Shown: positions 5,670 through 6,161 of the stretch, in pieces | Numbering within the stretch: the stretch's first letter is position 1 | Layout: every line of letters starts with the position of its first letter | NCBI GenBank assembly: GCA_001795165.1 | Contig: MGNS01000098.1 | Coordinates: 31,723 to 37,883, forward strand | DNA length: 6,161 bases | From: Chloroflexi bacterium RBG_16_57_11 | GTDB lineage: Bacteria > Chloroflexota > Anaerolineae > Anaerolineales > UBA4823 | Direction: 5' to 3' | The notes under the pieces: model-generated | The model's database searches: none | Seen by the model: only the letters and a program-made list of their open reading frames with translations | What the model was told of the DNA's origin: nothing | Translations under genes and position numbers: made by a program

Positions 5670-6161
5670 ATGGTCCGGCCAATTCAATCAAAGCATGAAG
5701 AGAATATAAAGGGCAAGAAAGTCCTCGCGACCGCCAGGCCAACCGGGGTGGCGATCGATCGGGAGAGTTTCCCTCTCAACATTGGCGTTCTGCTTTTTGA
5801 CGACGTTGAGCTCTTGGACTTTGCAGGGCCATGTGAAGTGTTTTGCATGGCCAATGTCGTCGCCTCCAGGCAGGGAGGCGATGTGGCGCCATTTTTGGTA
5901 TTCACCATCACCGATAAAGCCTGCACAATCCGGACACGCGCTGGTCTACGCGTGATCCCGGATTTCCGGCTGGAGGATTGCCCGAATATAGACTTGCTGG
6001 TCCTCCCGGGTGGTCCAGGTGTTCGACAGGTAATGAAAAATGAAAAGTTAATCGAATGGCTCATCAAGTTTGCGCAATCTGGCCGGCGGGTGGCTTCTGT
6101 ATGTACGGGAGCGTTGCTATTGGGCAAAGCCGGGTTGCTAAAGGGGCGACAGGCCACAACG
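5670..6161 (+). CDS. DJ-1/PfpI (class I glutamine amidotransferase-like) protein, N-terminal part (cut by window end)
   Basis: The frame is open from just after the previous gene's stop to the window end, giving 164 residues from the ATG at 5670. From residue 36 it follows the DJ-1/PfpI fold: NIGVLLFDDVELLDFAGPCEVF (37-58), TRAGLRVIPDFRLEDCP, NIDLLVLPGGPGVR (106-119), and the nucleophile elbow ASVCTGALLLGKAGLLKGRQATT with Cys145. The LD.AGP.E and SVCTGA patterns are those of the isonitrile hydratase/GlxA branch. The rest could be a stand-alone enzyme ending about 40 residues later or continue into an AraC-type DNA-binding domain; the window does not show which. The first 35 residues are not part of the fold, so a GTG at 5748 is a possible alternative start; ATG 5670 is preferred because AAGGACAGG (5653-5661) precedes it. 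The gene is co-directional and 15 bases after the QueG-like gene. Confidence 0.85.
   Translation, partial: MVRPIQSKHEENIKGKKVLATARPTGVAIDRESFPLNIGVLLFDDVELLDFAGPCEVFCMANVVASRQGGDVAPFLVFTITDKACTIRTRAGLRVIPDFRLEDCPNIDLLVLPGGPGVRQVMKNEKLIEWLIKFAQSGRRVASVCTGALLLGKAGLLKGRQATT

Noticed and set aside
5752..5761. Perfect ten-base palindrome CGATCGATCG
   Set aside because: It lies inside the start region of the DJ-1-like gene, is simple in composition and is likely chance; no regulatory context.
5684..6157. Minus-strand open frame of 157 residues at the window end
   Set aside because: The plus strand in this stretch encodes a clear DJ-1/PfpI fold with the nucleophile elbow; the antisense product is Ser/Thr/Arg-rich without a domain.

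Overview
The window looks like chromosomal DNA of a free-living bacterium, most probably a member of the Chloroflexota (Anaerolineae-like). This is inferred from the style of the proteins: a minus-strand TPR-like protein with the 'WLS ... YLERAV.ID' pattern, a small protein with a C-terminal amphipathic helix of the type 'LGYRLVAWG', a lipoprotein of unknown family, and several genes lacking a clear Shine-Dalgarno. Base composition is moderate to slightly GC-rich by eye. No marker gene proves the assignment. I see no mobile element, CRISPR array, tRNA or rRNA.

Layout. Bases 1-265 hold the 5' end of a minus-strand TPR-like gene that runs off the window. Bases 266-391 are a divergent intergenic region with two good sigma70-type promoters back to back. 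From 392 everything is on the plus strand and tightly packed: a GntR-type regulator with an unusual large C-terminal domain (392-1402), a small unknown protein four bases later (1407-1862) that contains a striking internal ribosome site and start, a short gap, then a lipoprotein of unknown function (1974-3260). A compact run follows: a two-TM zinc-ribbon protein (3264-3614), a cysteine-rich DUF3795-like protein (3647-4105), a capless HAD-family phosphatase-like protein (4113-4664), a QueG-like double [4Fe-4S] protein (4695-5654), and the N-terminal part of a DJ-1/PfpI (GlxA/isonitrile hydratase-like) protein cut by the window end (5670-6161).

How they may work together. The GntR regulator and its small partner form one unit, probably self-regulated, and the operator may also affect the divergent TPR gene. 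The five genes from 3264 to the end are separated by 3 to 32 bases, all on one strand and without a visible terminator, so they are probably co-transcribed. Three of them are rich in metal- or cluster-binding cysteines and the last carries a DJ-1-type nucleophile cysteine, which hints at redox or metal-related work. No pathway can be assigned from sequence alone, and the set may equally be an ordinary run of unrelated housekeeping-type genes. The most specific oddities are the internal start in the 1407-1862 gene, the HAD motif I lacking its second aspartate, and the QueG-like protein apparently lacking the catalytic aspartate of true QueG.
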